Source: Coriobacteriia bacterium (GTDB lineage Bacteria > Actinomycetota > Coriobacteriia > Anaerosomatales > Anaerosomataceae). Taken from it: DNA of 15,013 bases. The DNA lies in assembly GCA_016938395.1 (NCBI GenBank), contig JAFGUS010000129.1, positions 1 to 15,013 on the forward strand, given 5' to 3'. Of this stretch, positions 1 to 6,448 are shown in pieces. Under the pieces are notes generated by a model. It ran no database searches, was not told the origin of the DNA, and saw only the letters and a program-made list of their open reading frames with translations. Position 1 is the first letter of the stretch. Each line of letters begins with the position of its first letter. The position numbers and the translations under genes were made by a program.

Positions 1-1
1 C

Positions 2-484
2 GGCTGGATGGCCGAGCTTGCCGAACACCGGCGCTTCACGGTGGACAAGGCGACGTTCGCAACGATGCGCGAGACGTTCCTCGGCGACTGGGTGACCAAC
101 GACGAGAGTCTCGCCACGATCGCCCGTGTCTATCGCGAGACGGGCTATCTGATGGACGCGCACACAGCGGTCGCCTGGGAGGTGGCCGAGCGGATGCGCG
201 GCGAGGACCCGGTGCTCGTGGTGTCCACGGCGCACTGGGCGAAGTTCGGCGCCGACGTGTATCGCGCGCTCACCGGCGTGGCCGCTGGGGCGCCCCTCGA
301 GGGCGAGGCCGCACGCATGACCGGGCTGGAGCTCCTCGGCGAGGTCTGTCGCCTCGCTCCTGACGCGGCTCCCGTGCCCGAGCCGCTCGCCGAGCTGGCC
401 TCCTTGCCCGAGCGCTTCGACGAGGTGGTCGACGCCGGGCGCGAAGGGATCGAGGCCGCCGTGCGGGAGTGGCTCGGCCACTAG
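2..484 (+). CDS. thrC: Threonine synthase, C-terminal part (5' truncated by window edge)
   Basis: Threonine synthase is the PLP enzyme that converts O-phosphohomoserine to threonine and phosphate, the last step of threonine biosynthesis in the cytoplasm. The reading frame is open from the first bases of the window, so only about the last 160 residues are present. The PLP lysine and the start lie outside. Recognition rests on the C-terminal signature: a tyrosine followed by MDAHTAVA, matching the family's DPHTAVG-like motif, then VLVVSTAHWAKFGADVY, matching the conserved STAHPAKF stretch. The gene ends with TAG and converges on the next gene (530-913, minus strand) with 45 bp between. I see no clear terminator in that gap. 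The family call is firm, because other fold-type II PLP enzymes do not carry this HTAVA...STAHxxKF pair. Confidence 0.9.
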   Translation, partial: GWMAELAEHRRFTVDKATFATMRETFLGDWVTNDESLATIARVYRETGYLMDAHTAVAWEVAERMRGEDPVLVVSTAHWAKFGADVYRALTGVAAGAPLEGEAARMTGLELLGEVCRLAPDAAPVPEPLAELASLPERFDEVVDAGREGIEAAVREWLGH

Positions 485-529
485 AGACTGGTGCGCCGTC
501 CCGGATGCACCCGCTGCCCAGCGAGGCTC

Positions 530-913
530 CTACCTTGCCCCAAACACCGCCGCCGCCGGCGTCCGTGCTGCCTCAAGCCACGTGCTGCTCACGATTCCGT
601 ACGCACGCGTGTGGTCGGTCGGCAGTAGATCGCGTGGCACTGCGCCGGGTCCTGCTTCGCCCGCAACGGCGAAGCGAGCGCACTCGCGCCAGTCATCGAG
701 GCAGTACCCCGTACGGTAGCGGCGCGTGCGAGCGGCACCCAGACCGAGGGAGCCGACGCAGACCGGACATTCGCTCGCGTACCTGCACAGCTCTGCCATG
801 CCGCACACCTCCGGATCCGGTGTCTCACTGGTAGATTCGGCATGTGCCAGGGCCCACCTGAGGCGCTCCTGACGAGCGGCCTCGGCACGCACCTTTGGTG
901 ATGGTCGCCGCAT
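530..913 (-). CDS. Small six-cysteine protein of unknown function
   Basis: This is a predicted 127-residue soluble protein that I cannot assign a function. Cysteines lie at about 37, 43, 49, 52, 71 and 78. The second half carries YC-x6-CAR followed by a VPxDLLP block near residues 92-98 and a TRA tail. I have a general recollection of a YC...CARY...VPxDLxP pattern in small uncharacterised bacterial proteins, but I cannot name the family. Two CxxC-like pairs suggest metal or Fe-S binding (inference). The N-terminal third is basic and Arg/Ala-rich, with no signal peptide or membrane segment. The frame is open up to 985, but ATG at 913 is preferred. It has an AGGCGG-like site upstream, and the longer form would run into the start of the divergent protease gene at 975. 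The coherent Cys pattern argues against a shadow ORF. Confidence 0.65.
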   Translation of the reverse strand: MRRPSPKVRAEAARQERLRWALAHAESTSETPDPEVCGMAELCRYASECPVCVGSLGLGAARTRRYRTGYCLDDWRECARFAVAGEAGPGAVPRDLLPTDHTRAYGIVSSTWLEAARTPAAAVFGAR

Positions 914-948
914 CGTGTCCGCCTGTCGCCCGAATCCCGCCGCTCGGC

Positions 949-968
949 TACACTGACTGTCGGGAGGG
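949..968 (+). promoter_or_regulatory. Candidate -10 element and ribosome binding site of the protease gene
   Basis: TACACT at 949-954 resembles a sigma-70-type -10 box, and no convincing -35 is visible. The GGGAGGG stretch at 962-968 is a strong Shine-Dalgarno sequence 6 nt before the ATG at 975. The short distance from -10 to start codon would give a very short leader of about 15-20 nt. Confidence 0.35.
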
Positions 969-974
969 TGCGTC

Positions 975-1970
975 ATGGACACCACGGGCGGACTCGCTGG
1001 CGCGCTGTCGCGCGCTCGCGAGTCTCTGCATGACCGAGGTAACGTCGTCGCAACCGGGATCGGCTACAAGGTCACCGGCGGCGTTCGCACCACCGACCTC
1101 GCGATCGTGTGCTCCGTGACCGAGAAGCAGCCGCTGTCCGCGCTCCTGGCGACCGACATCGTCCCGCCTGAGGTAGACGGCTTCCCCACCGATGTGGTCG
1201 CCACCGGGCCGATCACCGCGCTCGCGGCCCATGTCGATCGCATGCGCCCTGCGCCGGGTGGCGTCAGCGTCGGCCACCACCGCATCACGGCAGGAACACT
1301 CGGCTGCGTGGTGTACCGTGATGGCGAGCCGCTCATCCTCTCCAACAACCACGTGCTTGCCAACTCGAACGACGCCCTGCCTGGTGACGCGATCCTGCAG
1401 CCCGGCCCCATCGACGGCGGCACATCGGAGACCGACCGCGTCGCCGTGCTCGACCGCTTCATCCCCATCGTCATGGCAAGCGGATCGAGTACGTGCGCGT
1501 TCGCCAACGGTGTGGCGGCGGTCGCCAACTGGTTCGCGCGCCTCGGTGGTAGCAATGCGCGGCTTCTCGCCGTGAGCGAACGCGCCTCGGCCAATCTCGT
1601 GGACGCGGCCACCGCCACCCCACTCTCCCCCGACCTCGTGAGCGCCTCGATCTACGGCGTGGGTGACATCACCGGTCAAGCCCGCGCCGAACTCGGCGTG
1701 CCGGTGGTCAAAAGTGGACGGACCACCGGTGTCACGGTGGGCGAGATCCTGCAGGTAGACGTCACCGTGGATGTCGGTTACGGCGCCGGACAGGTTGCCC
1801 GCTTCTCCGACCAGGTGATGGCCGGCCCGATGAGCCAGGGCGGCGACAGCGGCTCGGCCGTGCTGGACGCACAGCACCACATCGTCGGACTCCTCTTCGC
1901 CGGCAGCGAGCGCACCACGGTGATGAACCGCATCGAGCATGTCTTCGACGCCCTCGAGATCGGAGTGTGA
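975..1970 (+). CDS. Trypsin-like serine protease, Nal1-like, probably cytoplasmic
   Basis: This is a 331-residue protein with a chymotrypsin-fold serine protease domain. The N-terminal part (about 22-88) has GIGYK, then AIVCSV, then a PPEVDGFPTDVV stretch, as in bacterial Nal1-like proteins. The protease domain shows the catalytic His in SNNHVLA (His126), a likely catalytic Asp in NLVDAA (Asp210) and the nucleophile in QGGDSGSAV (Ser292). GDAILQPGPIDGG at 137-149 is also typical of the family. No signal peptide or transmembrane segment is seen, so it probably acts inside the cell, which is uncommon for this fold. A rather long segment of about 45 residues after DRFIPI precedes the Asp. The start is supported by a GGGAGGG site. 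The next gene begins two bases after its stop, suggesting co-translation. Substrate unknown. The family call is good; actual proteolytic activity is inferred from the triad. Confidence 0.82.
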   Translation: MDTTGGLAGALSRARESLHDRGNVVATGIGYKVTGGVRTTDLAIVCSVTEKQPLSALLATDIVPPEVDGFPTDVVATGPITALAAHVDRMRPAPGGVSVGHHRITAGTLGCVVYRDGEPLILSNNHVLANSNDALPGDAILQPGPIDGGTSETDRVAVLDRFIPIVMASGSSTCAFANGVAAVANWFARLGGSNARLLAVSERASANLVDAATATPLSPDLVSASIYGVGDITGQARAELGVPVVKSGRTTGVTVGEILQVDVTVDVGYGAGQVARFSDQVMAGPMSQGGDSGSAVLDAQHHIVGLLFAGSERTTVMNRIEHVFDALEIGV

Positions 1971-1971
1971 C

Positions 1972-2277
1972 GTGAACCTCATCCAAGCCGTGATCGCGGC
2001 GTTCAAGCAACAGCCCTCCGCGCGTGAACGTCACGTAGCAGGCACGGGAGTCACGGTCGCCACGACCGAGATCCTCTCGCGCAACGCCGAGCGGTTGATG
2101 CGCACCAAGGGAGTCATGAGCGTCGGTGTGGGACGCACACCCCACGGCGAGCCGGCGATCGTGATCGGCACCGACCGTATGGATGCCGAGGCTGCCGAGG
2201 CGCTGCCCACCGAGCTCGAGGGCATCCCGATCATCCGGCACCAAATCGGCCATGTGGAGGCTCAGGACGTTCGGTGA
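1972..2277 (+). CDS. Small protein resembling the protease's N-terminal domain
   Basis: The product is about 101 residues with no signal peptide or membrane segment. The chosen start is GTG at 1972, placed one base after the protease stop, with GGAG at 1962-1965 at good spacing. An earlier in-frame ATG at 1939 lies inside the protease gene and lacks this support. Residues about 46-98 (GVMSVGVG, then GEPAIVIGT, then LPTELEGIPIIRHQIGHVEA) follow the same order as protease residues 24-86 (NVVATGIG, AIVCSV, VPPEVDGFPTDVVATGPITA). That suggests a paralogous free-standing copy of that domain. The similarity is by eye and short. Position and coupling suggest it works with the protease, for example as an inhibitor, chaperone or assembly subunit; this role is inference. 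The 3' end overlaps the next gene (TGATG). Confidence 0.7.
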   Translation: MNLIQAVIAAFKQQPSARERHVAGTGVTVATTEILSRNAERLMRTKGVMSVGVGRTPHGEPAIVIGTDRMDAEAAEALPTELEGIPIIRHQIGHVEAQDVR

Positions 2278-3209
2278 TGGCAGGCAGGACAGGCACGCCG
2301 CAGTCAAGACGTGGTGACATGCCCACCGCCACGCTCGATCTGCTGCGCAGAACCTACGACGAATGGCGCATCGACGGCGCCCCGCATATAGCCGCGGCCC
2401 TCACCTACTACACACTTCTCTCGGTGGCGCCGCTGCTCGTGGTCCTCGTCGGCGTGATCGGACGATACGTCGGTCGCCCCGCCGTGGCAGACCGCGTCCT
2501 CGGGCAAGCCGAGGTGCTCGCCGGCCCCCTCGGCACGCAGGTGGCAACCGAACTCATCACGGCCGCACAGCCCACCACTACAAGCAGCGTCGCATCATTT
2601 CTCGCGCTGGTACTCGCTGTGTTTGGCGCGATGCGCGTGTTCGGCCAGCTGCGCACGGCGTTCGACCGCATGTGGAACATCCCACCCGAGAAGACGCCGG
2701 ACGGCGATCTTCGGGCGCAGATCCGCCACGCGCTGTCGGCTTTCGGGCGCCACAACCTCGCGGCGTTCCTCATGGTGCTTGCGGTGGGCGTGCTGCTCAT
2801 CGCCTCGGTGGTACTGTCCAGCGTCCTCGCCGTTGCCGCCGAAAGGCTTGCGCCCTACCTCGACATCGGCCCCACGGGACTCCGCGCGCTCGAGGGGGCC
2901 GCCTCCCTCGTTCTCATCACCGCACTCTTCGCGATCGTGTACCGCTTCCTGCCCCGCACCGCTATCGGCTGGAAGGACGTCTGGATCGGCGCGGCGATAA
3001 CCGCCGTGCTCTTCACGCTCGGCCGCGTGCTCCTCGGCGTCTACTTCACGTACGCGAGCCCGGGTTCGGCCTATGGAGCCGCCGGCTCGGTCGTGGCGCT
3101 CCTGGTGTGGGTCAACTTCTCCTCGCAGCTCGCCCTCTTCGGCGCGGAGTTCACCTACGTGTGGACCTACACGCACGGATCGCGAGCCCCCGACGCGCTC
3201 GAGCAGTAA
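2277..3209 (+). CDS. YihY/BrkB family inner-membrane protein
   Basis: This is a 310-residue polytopic membrane protein of the YihY/BrkB family (formerly called RNase BN), whose biochemical role remains unsettled. The family hallmark HIAAALTYYTLLSVAPLL lies near residues 37-54. About six hydrophobic segments follow, near 40-62, 102-120, 156-190, 206-224, 235-255 and 262-292. The last includes the characteristic GAAGSVVALLVWVNFSSQLALFGAEFT. Length is normal for the family. The start is uncertain: ATG at 2277 overlaps the preceding TGA and has AGGA nine bases upstream. GTG at 2274 and ATG at 2319 (MPTATLDLL) are alternatives, and the latter begins closer to the conserved region. It is the last gene of the run starting with the protease and is followed by a hairpin terminator. 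Confidence 0.87.
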   Translation: MAGRTGTPQSRRGDMPTATLDLLRRTYDEWRIDGAPHIAAALTYYTLLSVAPLLVVLVGVIGRYVGRPAVADRVLGQAEVLAGPLGTQVATELITAAQPTTTSSVASFLALVLAVFGAMRVFGQLRTAFDRMWNIPPEKTPDGDLRAQIRHALSAFGRHNLAAFLMVLAVGVLLIASVVLSSVLAVAAERLAPYLDIGPTGLRALEGAASLVLITALFAIVYRFLPRTAIGWKDVWIGAAITAVLFTLGRVLLGVYFTYASPGSAYGAAGSVVALLVWVNFSSQLALFGAEFTYVWTYTHGSRAPDALEQ

Positions 3210-3243
3210 CGACTCCATCGACCCCGCATTCCCGTGCAACGCG

Positions 3244-3269
3244 AACGGGCGCCCCGGAAGGCGCCCGTT
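3244..3269. terminator. Bidirectional hairpin between convergent yihY-type gene and glnA
   Basis: AACGGGCGCC at 3244-3253 pairs perfectly with GGCGCCCGTT at 3260-3269 around a six-base loop (CCGGAA). It sits in the 82-bp gap between the stops of two convergent genes. No T tract follows on either strand, so termination efficiency is uncertain. Confidence 0.6.
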
Positions 3270-3291
3270 GCGCACTCAGTTGATGTCGCAT

Positions 3292-4620
3292 CTAGAGCAA
3301 TGGCAGGTACTCCTCGAGCTCGAACGGCGTCACGCGCGTGTGGTAGCGATGCCACTCGGCCTTCTTGTTGCGCAGGAACCAGTTGAACACCTGCTCGCCG
3401 AGGGCCTCGCGCACGAGATTGCTTGACTCCATCGCCACGATCGCCTCGTCCAGATCGCCCGGCAACTGACCGATACCGAGCTCGGCGCGGCGCGCGTCGG
3501 ACATCTCGTAGACGTCGTCGGTCACGTCGGCGGGAAGCGTCATGCCCTTCTCGATACCGTCGAGCCCGGCCGCGAGCATCACCGAGAACGCGAGATACGG
3601 ATTGCACGCCGGATCGGGTGACCTGAGCTCGATGCGCGTCGCGTTCTCCTTGCCCGGCTTGTACATCGGTACGCGCACGAGCGCAGAGCGGTTGCGGTGC
3701 GCCCAACAGATGTAGACGGGCGCCTCGTAGCCTGATACGAGCCGCTTGTATGAGTTCACCCACTGGTTGGTGACTGCGGCCATCCCCCGCGCGTGATGCA
3801 GGATGCCGGCGATGTACGACTTCGCCGTGGCCGAGAGATGGAACGGGTCATCGGCGTCGTAGAACGCGTTACGGCCGTCTTTGAACAGCGACTGATGCAC
3901 GTGCATGCCGCTTCCGGCCTCACCGTAGATCGGCTTGGGCATGAAGGTCGCGTAGACACCGTTCGCCTGCGCCACTTCCTTCACGACCACACGGTACGTC
4001 ATGACCTTGTCGGCCATCGAGAGCGCCTCGGCGTAGCGCAGGTCGATCTCGTGCTGACTCGGGCCCACCTCATGGTGGCTGTACTCCACCTGGATACCGA
4101 AGCGCTTGAGCATGCGCACCGTGTCCATGCGCAGATCGACGGCGAGGTCACGCGTGGTCTGGTCGAAGTACGTGCCAAGGTCGAGGACCTCGGGATCCTT
4201 GTCGCTCTTGAGGTAGTAGTACTCGAGCTCGGGGCCCACGTACATCGTGAAGCCCATCTCCTTCGCGCGCTCGAGGTTGCGCCGGAGAACGTAACGCGGG
4301 TCGGCCTCGTAGTAGCTGCCGTTCGGACGGATGATGTCGCAGAACATCGTGGCCACGAGCACGCCCTTCTGGCGCCACGGCAGGATCTGCAGCGTCGTGG
4401 GGTCGGGCATCGCGATCATGTCCGACTCCTGGATGCGCGCGAAGCCCTGGATCGAGCTGCCGTCAAAGCCCATGCCCTCGGTCACCGCGAGTTCGAGTTC
4501 CTCCACGTCGATGGTGAAGCTCTTGAGGAAGCCCAGGACGTCGGTGAACCACAGGTGGATGAACTCGATCTTCTGGTCCTTGATCGCCTTGATGGTGTCG
4601 TGCCTGAGCTGCTCGGGCAT
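3292..4620 (-). CDS. glnA: Glutamine synthetase, type I-alpha
   Basis: Glutamine synthetase makes glutamine from glutamate, ammonia and ATP in the cytoplasm, as a dodecamer. The 442 residues show the family motifs in order: GSSIQGF (about 54-60), GPELEYYYL with metal-binding glutamates (129-137), HHEVGPSQHE (182-191), GSGMHVHQS (236-244), NRSALVRVP (310-318) and RIELRSPDP (329-337). Length near 442 and the lack of an NLYxLP adenylylation loop place it in the alpha class, which in Gram-positives is controlled by feedback and regulators rather than by covalent AMP addition. The start at 4620 is set by GAGGAG at 4626-4631. The frame extends to 4641 but without a ribosome site there. It is divergent from the glutamate-synthase-like gene at 4742. 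Confidence 0.95.
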   Translation of the reverse strand: MPEQLRHDTIKAIKDQKIEFIHLWFTDVLGFLKSFTIDVEELELAVTEGMGFDGSSIQGFARIQESDMIAMPDPTTLQILPWRQKGVLVATMFCDIIRPNGSYYEADPRYVLRRNLERAKEMGFTMYVGPELEYYYLKSDKDPEVLDLGTYFDQTTRDLAVDLRMDTVRMLKRFGIQVEYSHHEVGPSQHEIDLRYAEALSMADKVMTYRVVVKEVAQANGVYATFMPKPIYGEAGSGMHVHQSLFKDGRNAFYDADDPFHLSATAKSYIAGILHHARGMAAVTNQWVNSYKRLVSGYEAPVYICWAHRNRSALVRVPMYKPGKENATRIELRSPDPACNPYLAFSVMLAAGLDGIEKGMTLPADVTDDVYEMSDARRAELGIGQLPGDLDEAIVAMESSNLVREALGEQVFNWFLRNKKAEWHRYHTRVTPFELEEYLPLL

Positions 4621-4655
4621 CGCGTCTCCTCGGATACGCACGGGTGGATATTGCG

Positions 4656-4690
4656 ATAGTACTTCTCACCTATTTCCAACAGGTTACAAT
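4656..4690. promoter_or_regulatory. Divergent promoter region of glnA and the glutamate-synthase-like gene
   Basis: The 121 bp between the two starts is AT-richer than its surroundings. On the plus strand TACAAT (4685-4690) is a good -10 with TTCTCA (4663-4668) as a possible -35 at 16 bp. On the minus strand the complement of 4656-4661 reads TACTAT, a good -10 for glnA, with no clear -35. The two promoters would overlap, implying shared control. No recognisable GlnR or TnrA operator was found by eye. Confidence 0.45.
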
Positions 4691-4741
4691 AGCCCAAATC
4701 GTCACGGCCGTGTGGCCCGACTCACCCAGGGGGTACCAGGA

Positions 4742-6334
4742 ATGACCTTGCAGCGCCCGAACGCCAACGACGCGACACAGACCTCGAACCGGTCGCGCGA
4801 CGTCTCCCCCGCATCCGGCATCTGCACGCGCTGTGTGGACGGCTGCCGGGGCAACTGCGAGGTCTTCAAGGCCTCGTTCCGCGGCCGCGAGGTGATCTAC
4901 CCCGGTCCCTTCGGTGAGATCACCGCCGGTGGCGACAAGGACTACCCGATCGACTACTCGCACCTCAACATCATGGGCTATGCGCTGGGCGCGACCGGCC
5001 TGCCCGGCGGCGCGGAGGGCAACCCGGACAACACGCTCTTCCCCAACGCCAACACCGAGACCGAGTTCGGCCACACCAACAAGGTGAAGATGAAGGTCCC
5101 GATCTTCACCGGCGCGCTCGGCTCCACCGAGATCGCCCGCAAGAACTGGGAGCACTTCGCAGTAGGCGCCGCCATCAGCGGCATCTCGCTCGTCTGCGGC
5201 GAGAACGTCTGCGGCATCGACCCCCTGCTCGAGCGCGACAGCAACGGTCACGTCACCAAGGCGCCCGACATGGACCGCCGCGTTGAGAACTACCGGCGCT
5301 ACCACCAGGGCTACGGCGACATCCTCGTGCAGATGAACGTCGAGGACACGCGCCTCGGCGTGGCCGAGTACGTCATCGGCAAGCTCGGCGTGGAGACCGT
5401 CGAGCTCAAGTGGGGGCAGGGCGCCAAGTGCATCGGCGGCGAGATCAAGGTGAACGATCTCGAGCGCGCGCTCGAACTCCAGCGCCGCGGCTACCTCGTC
5501 ACGCCCGACCCGAACGACCCGGCCATTCAGGCCGCGTTCGCCGACGGCGCCATCCGCCAGTTCGAGCGCCACAGCCGCCTCGGCTTCATCGACGAGGAGG
5601 GCTTCTACGCCGAGGTGCAGCGGTTGCGCGACCTGGGTGCCAAGCGCGTGACGCTCAAGACCGGCGCCTACGGCATGCGCGAGCTCGCCATGGCCATCAA
5701 GTGGGCCTCCAACGCACACATCGACCTGCTCACCATCGACGGTGCCCCGGGTGGCACCGGCATGAGCCCGTGGCGCATGATGGAGGAGTGGGGTATCCCC
5801 ACGTTCTACCTGCAGTGCATGACCAACGAGCTCGTGAACAAGCTCCGCGAGAAGAACGGCGCCTACATCCCCGACATCGCCATCGCCGGCGGGTTCTCCA
5901 CCGAGGACCACGTCTACAAGGTCCTCGCGATGGGCGCACCGCACACCAAGGCGGTCTGCATGGGCCGCGCCCTCATGATCCCCGGCTTCGTCGGCAAGAA
6001 CATCGACCTGTGGATGAAGGAGCAGAACCTGCCCAAGACCGTCTCCGAGTTCGGCACCACCAAGGAGGAGATCTTCGTCTCCTACGAGACGCTCAAGGCC
6101 GAGTTCGGTGCCGAGGTCGACACCATGCCGCTCGGGGCGATCGCCCTCTACACCTTCTCGGACAAGCTCAAGGTGGGCCTCCAGCAGCTCATGAGCGGCA
6201 GCCGCAAGTTCGACCTGCCGTCGATCACGCGCTCCGACGTGTTCGCGCTCACCGAGGAGGCCGCGAAAGTCTCCGGGCTCACCTACGTCATGGACGTACA
6301 GCGCGACGAAGCGATGCGCATCATCAGCGAGTAG
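4742..6334 (+). CDS. FMN-binding glutamate synthase core-domain protein, with N-terminal Cys4 motif
   Basis: This 530-residue protein matches the FMN-containing synthase (TIM barrel) part of the GltB large subunit. It lacks both the class II glutaminase domain and the C-terminal beta-helix domain. Barrel motifs include MKVPIFTGALGS (117-128), ELKWGQGAKCIGGEIKV (221-237), TIDGAPGGTGMSP (331-343) and IAIAGGFSTEDHVYKVLAMGA (379-399). The N-terminus has CTRCVDGCRGNC (28-39), spaced C-x2-C-x3-C-x3-C, which looks like an Fe-S ligand set. The canonical GltB 3Fe-4S motif (C...CH.N.CPVG) is missing after the barrel: the equivalent stretch, AVCMGRALMIPGFVG, has only Cys406. ATG 4742 is chosen because AGGGGG lies 8 bases upstream; the frame continues upstream only as antisense of glnA. 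Its place next to glnA suggests ammonia assimilation, but without a glutaminase domain it would need a partner. Another FMN-dependent role is possible. Confidence 0.85.
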   Translation: MTLQRPNANDATQTSNRSRDVSPASGICTRCVDGCRGNCEVFKASFRGREVIYPGPFGEITAGGDKDYPIDYSHLNIMGYALGATGLPGGAEGNPDNTLFPNANTETEFGHTNKVKMKVPIFTGALGSTEIARKNWEHFAVGAAISGISLVCGENVCGIDPLLERDSNGHVTKAPDMDRRVENYRRYHQGYGDILVQMNVEDTRLGVAEYVIGKLGVETVELKWGQGAKCIGGEIKVNDLERALELQRRGYLVTPDPNDPAIQAAFADGAIRQFERHSRLGFIDEEGFYAEVQRLRDLGAKRVTLKTGAYGMRELAMAIKWASNAHIDLLTIDGAPGGTGMSPWRMMEEWGIPTFYLQCMTNELVNKLREKNGAYIPDIAIAGGFSTEDHVYKVLAMGAPHTKAVCMGRALMIPGFVGKNIDLWMKEQNLPKTVSEFGTTKEEIFVSYETLKAEFGAEVDTMPLGAIALYTFSDKLKVGLQQLMSGSRKFDLPSITRSDVFALTEEAAKVSGLTYVMDVQRDEAMRIISE

Positions 6335-6448
6335 GTGCGCGTGCCGCGCGTCGTGTAGACTGTCACATCGGCGCACATCGGGCGCCGCTTCCGGAAGGCC
6401 GGGGGCGGTGTCTGCGTTTGGCGCGAAGCACCCCACGAGCCACGGACG

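Noticed and set aside
469..834. Plus-strand open frame after thrC
   Set aside because: Pro/Arg/Thr-rich low-complexity translation with no motifs. The minus-strand frame in the same place has an ordered cysteine pattern and is preferred.
948..2006. Minus-strand open frame of 352 codons opposite the protease gene
   Set aside because: The composition is typical of antisense of GC-rich coding DNA. The plus strand has a complete protease triad, a good ribosome site and coupling to the next gene.
4703..4712. CACGGCCGTG palindrome in the leader of the glutamate-synthase-like gene
   Set aside because: Ten bases of GC-rich palindrome with no loop and no known operator match; likely chance.
4331..4741. 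Upstream extension of the glutamate-synthase-like frame
   Set aside because: The extension is antisense to glnA. The ATG at 4742 has a clear AGGGGG ribosome site and starts near the conserved region.
6356..6412. TAGACT -10-like site and CTTCCGGAAG palindrome before the MFS gene
   Set aside because: No -35 partner for the first. The palindrome is short, lacks a T tract and is expected by chance in such GC-rich DNA, so I do not call a promoter or terminator there.
4670..6436. Long open frame (588 codons) on the minus strand opposite the glutamate-synthase-like gene
   Set aside because: It is a high-GC codon-bias shadow of a well-supported gene. Its translation is His/Val/Asp/Leu-rich low-complexity without recognisable motifs.
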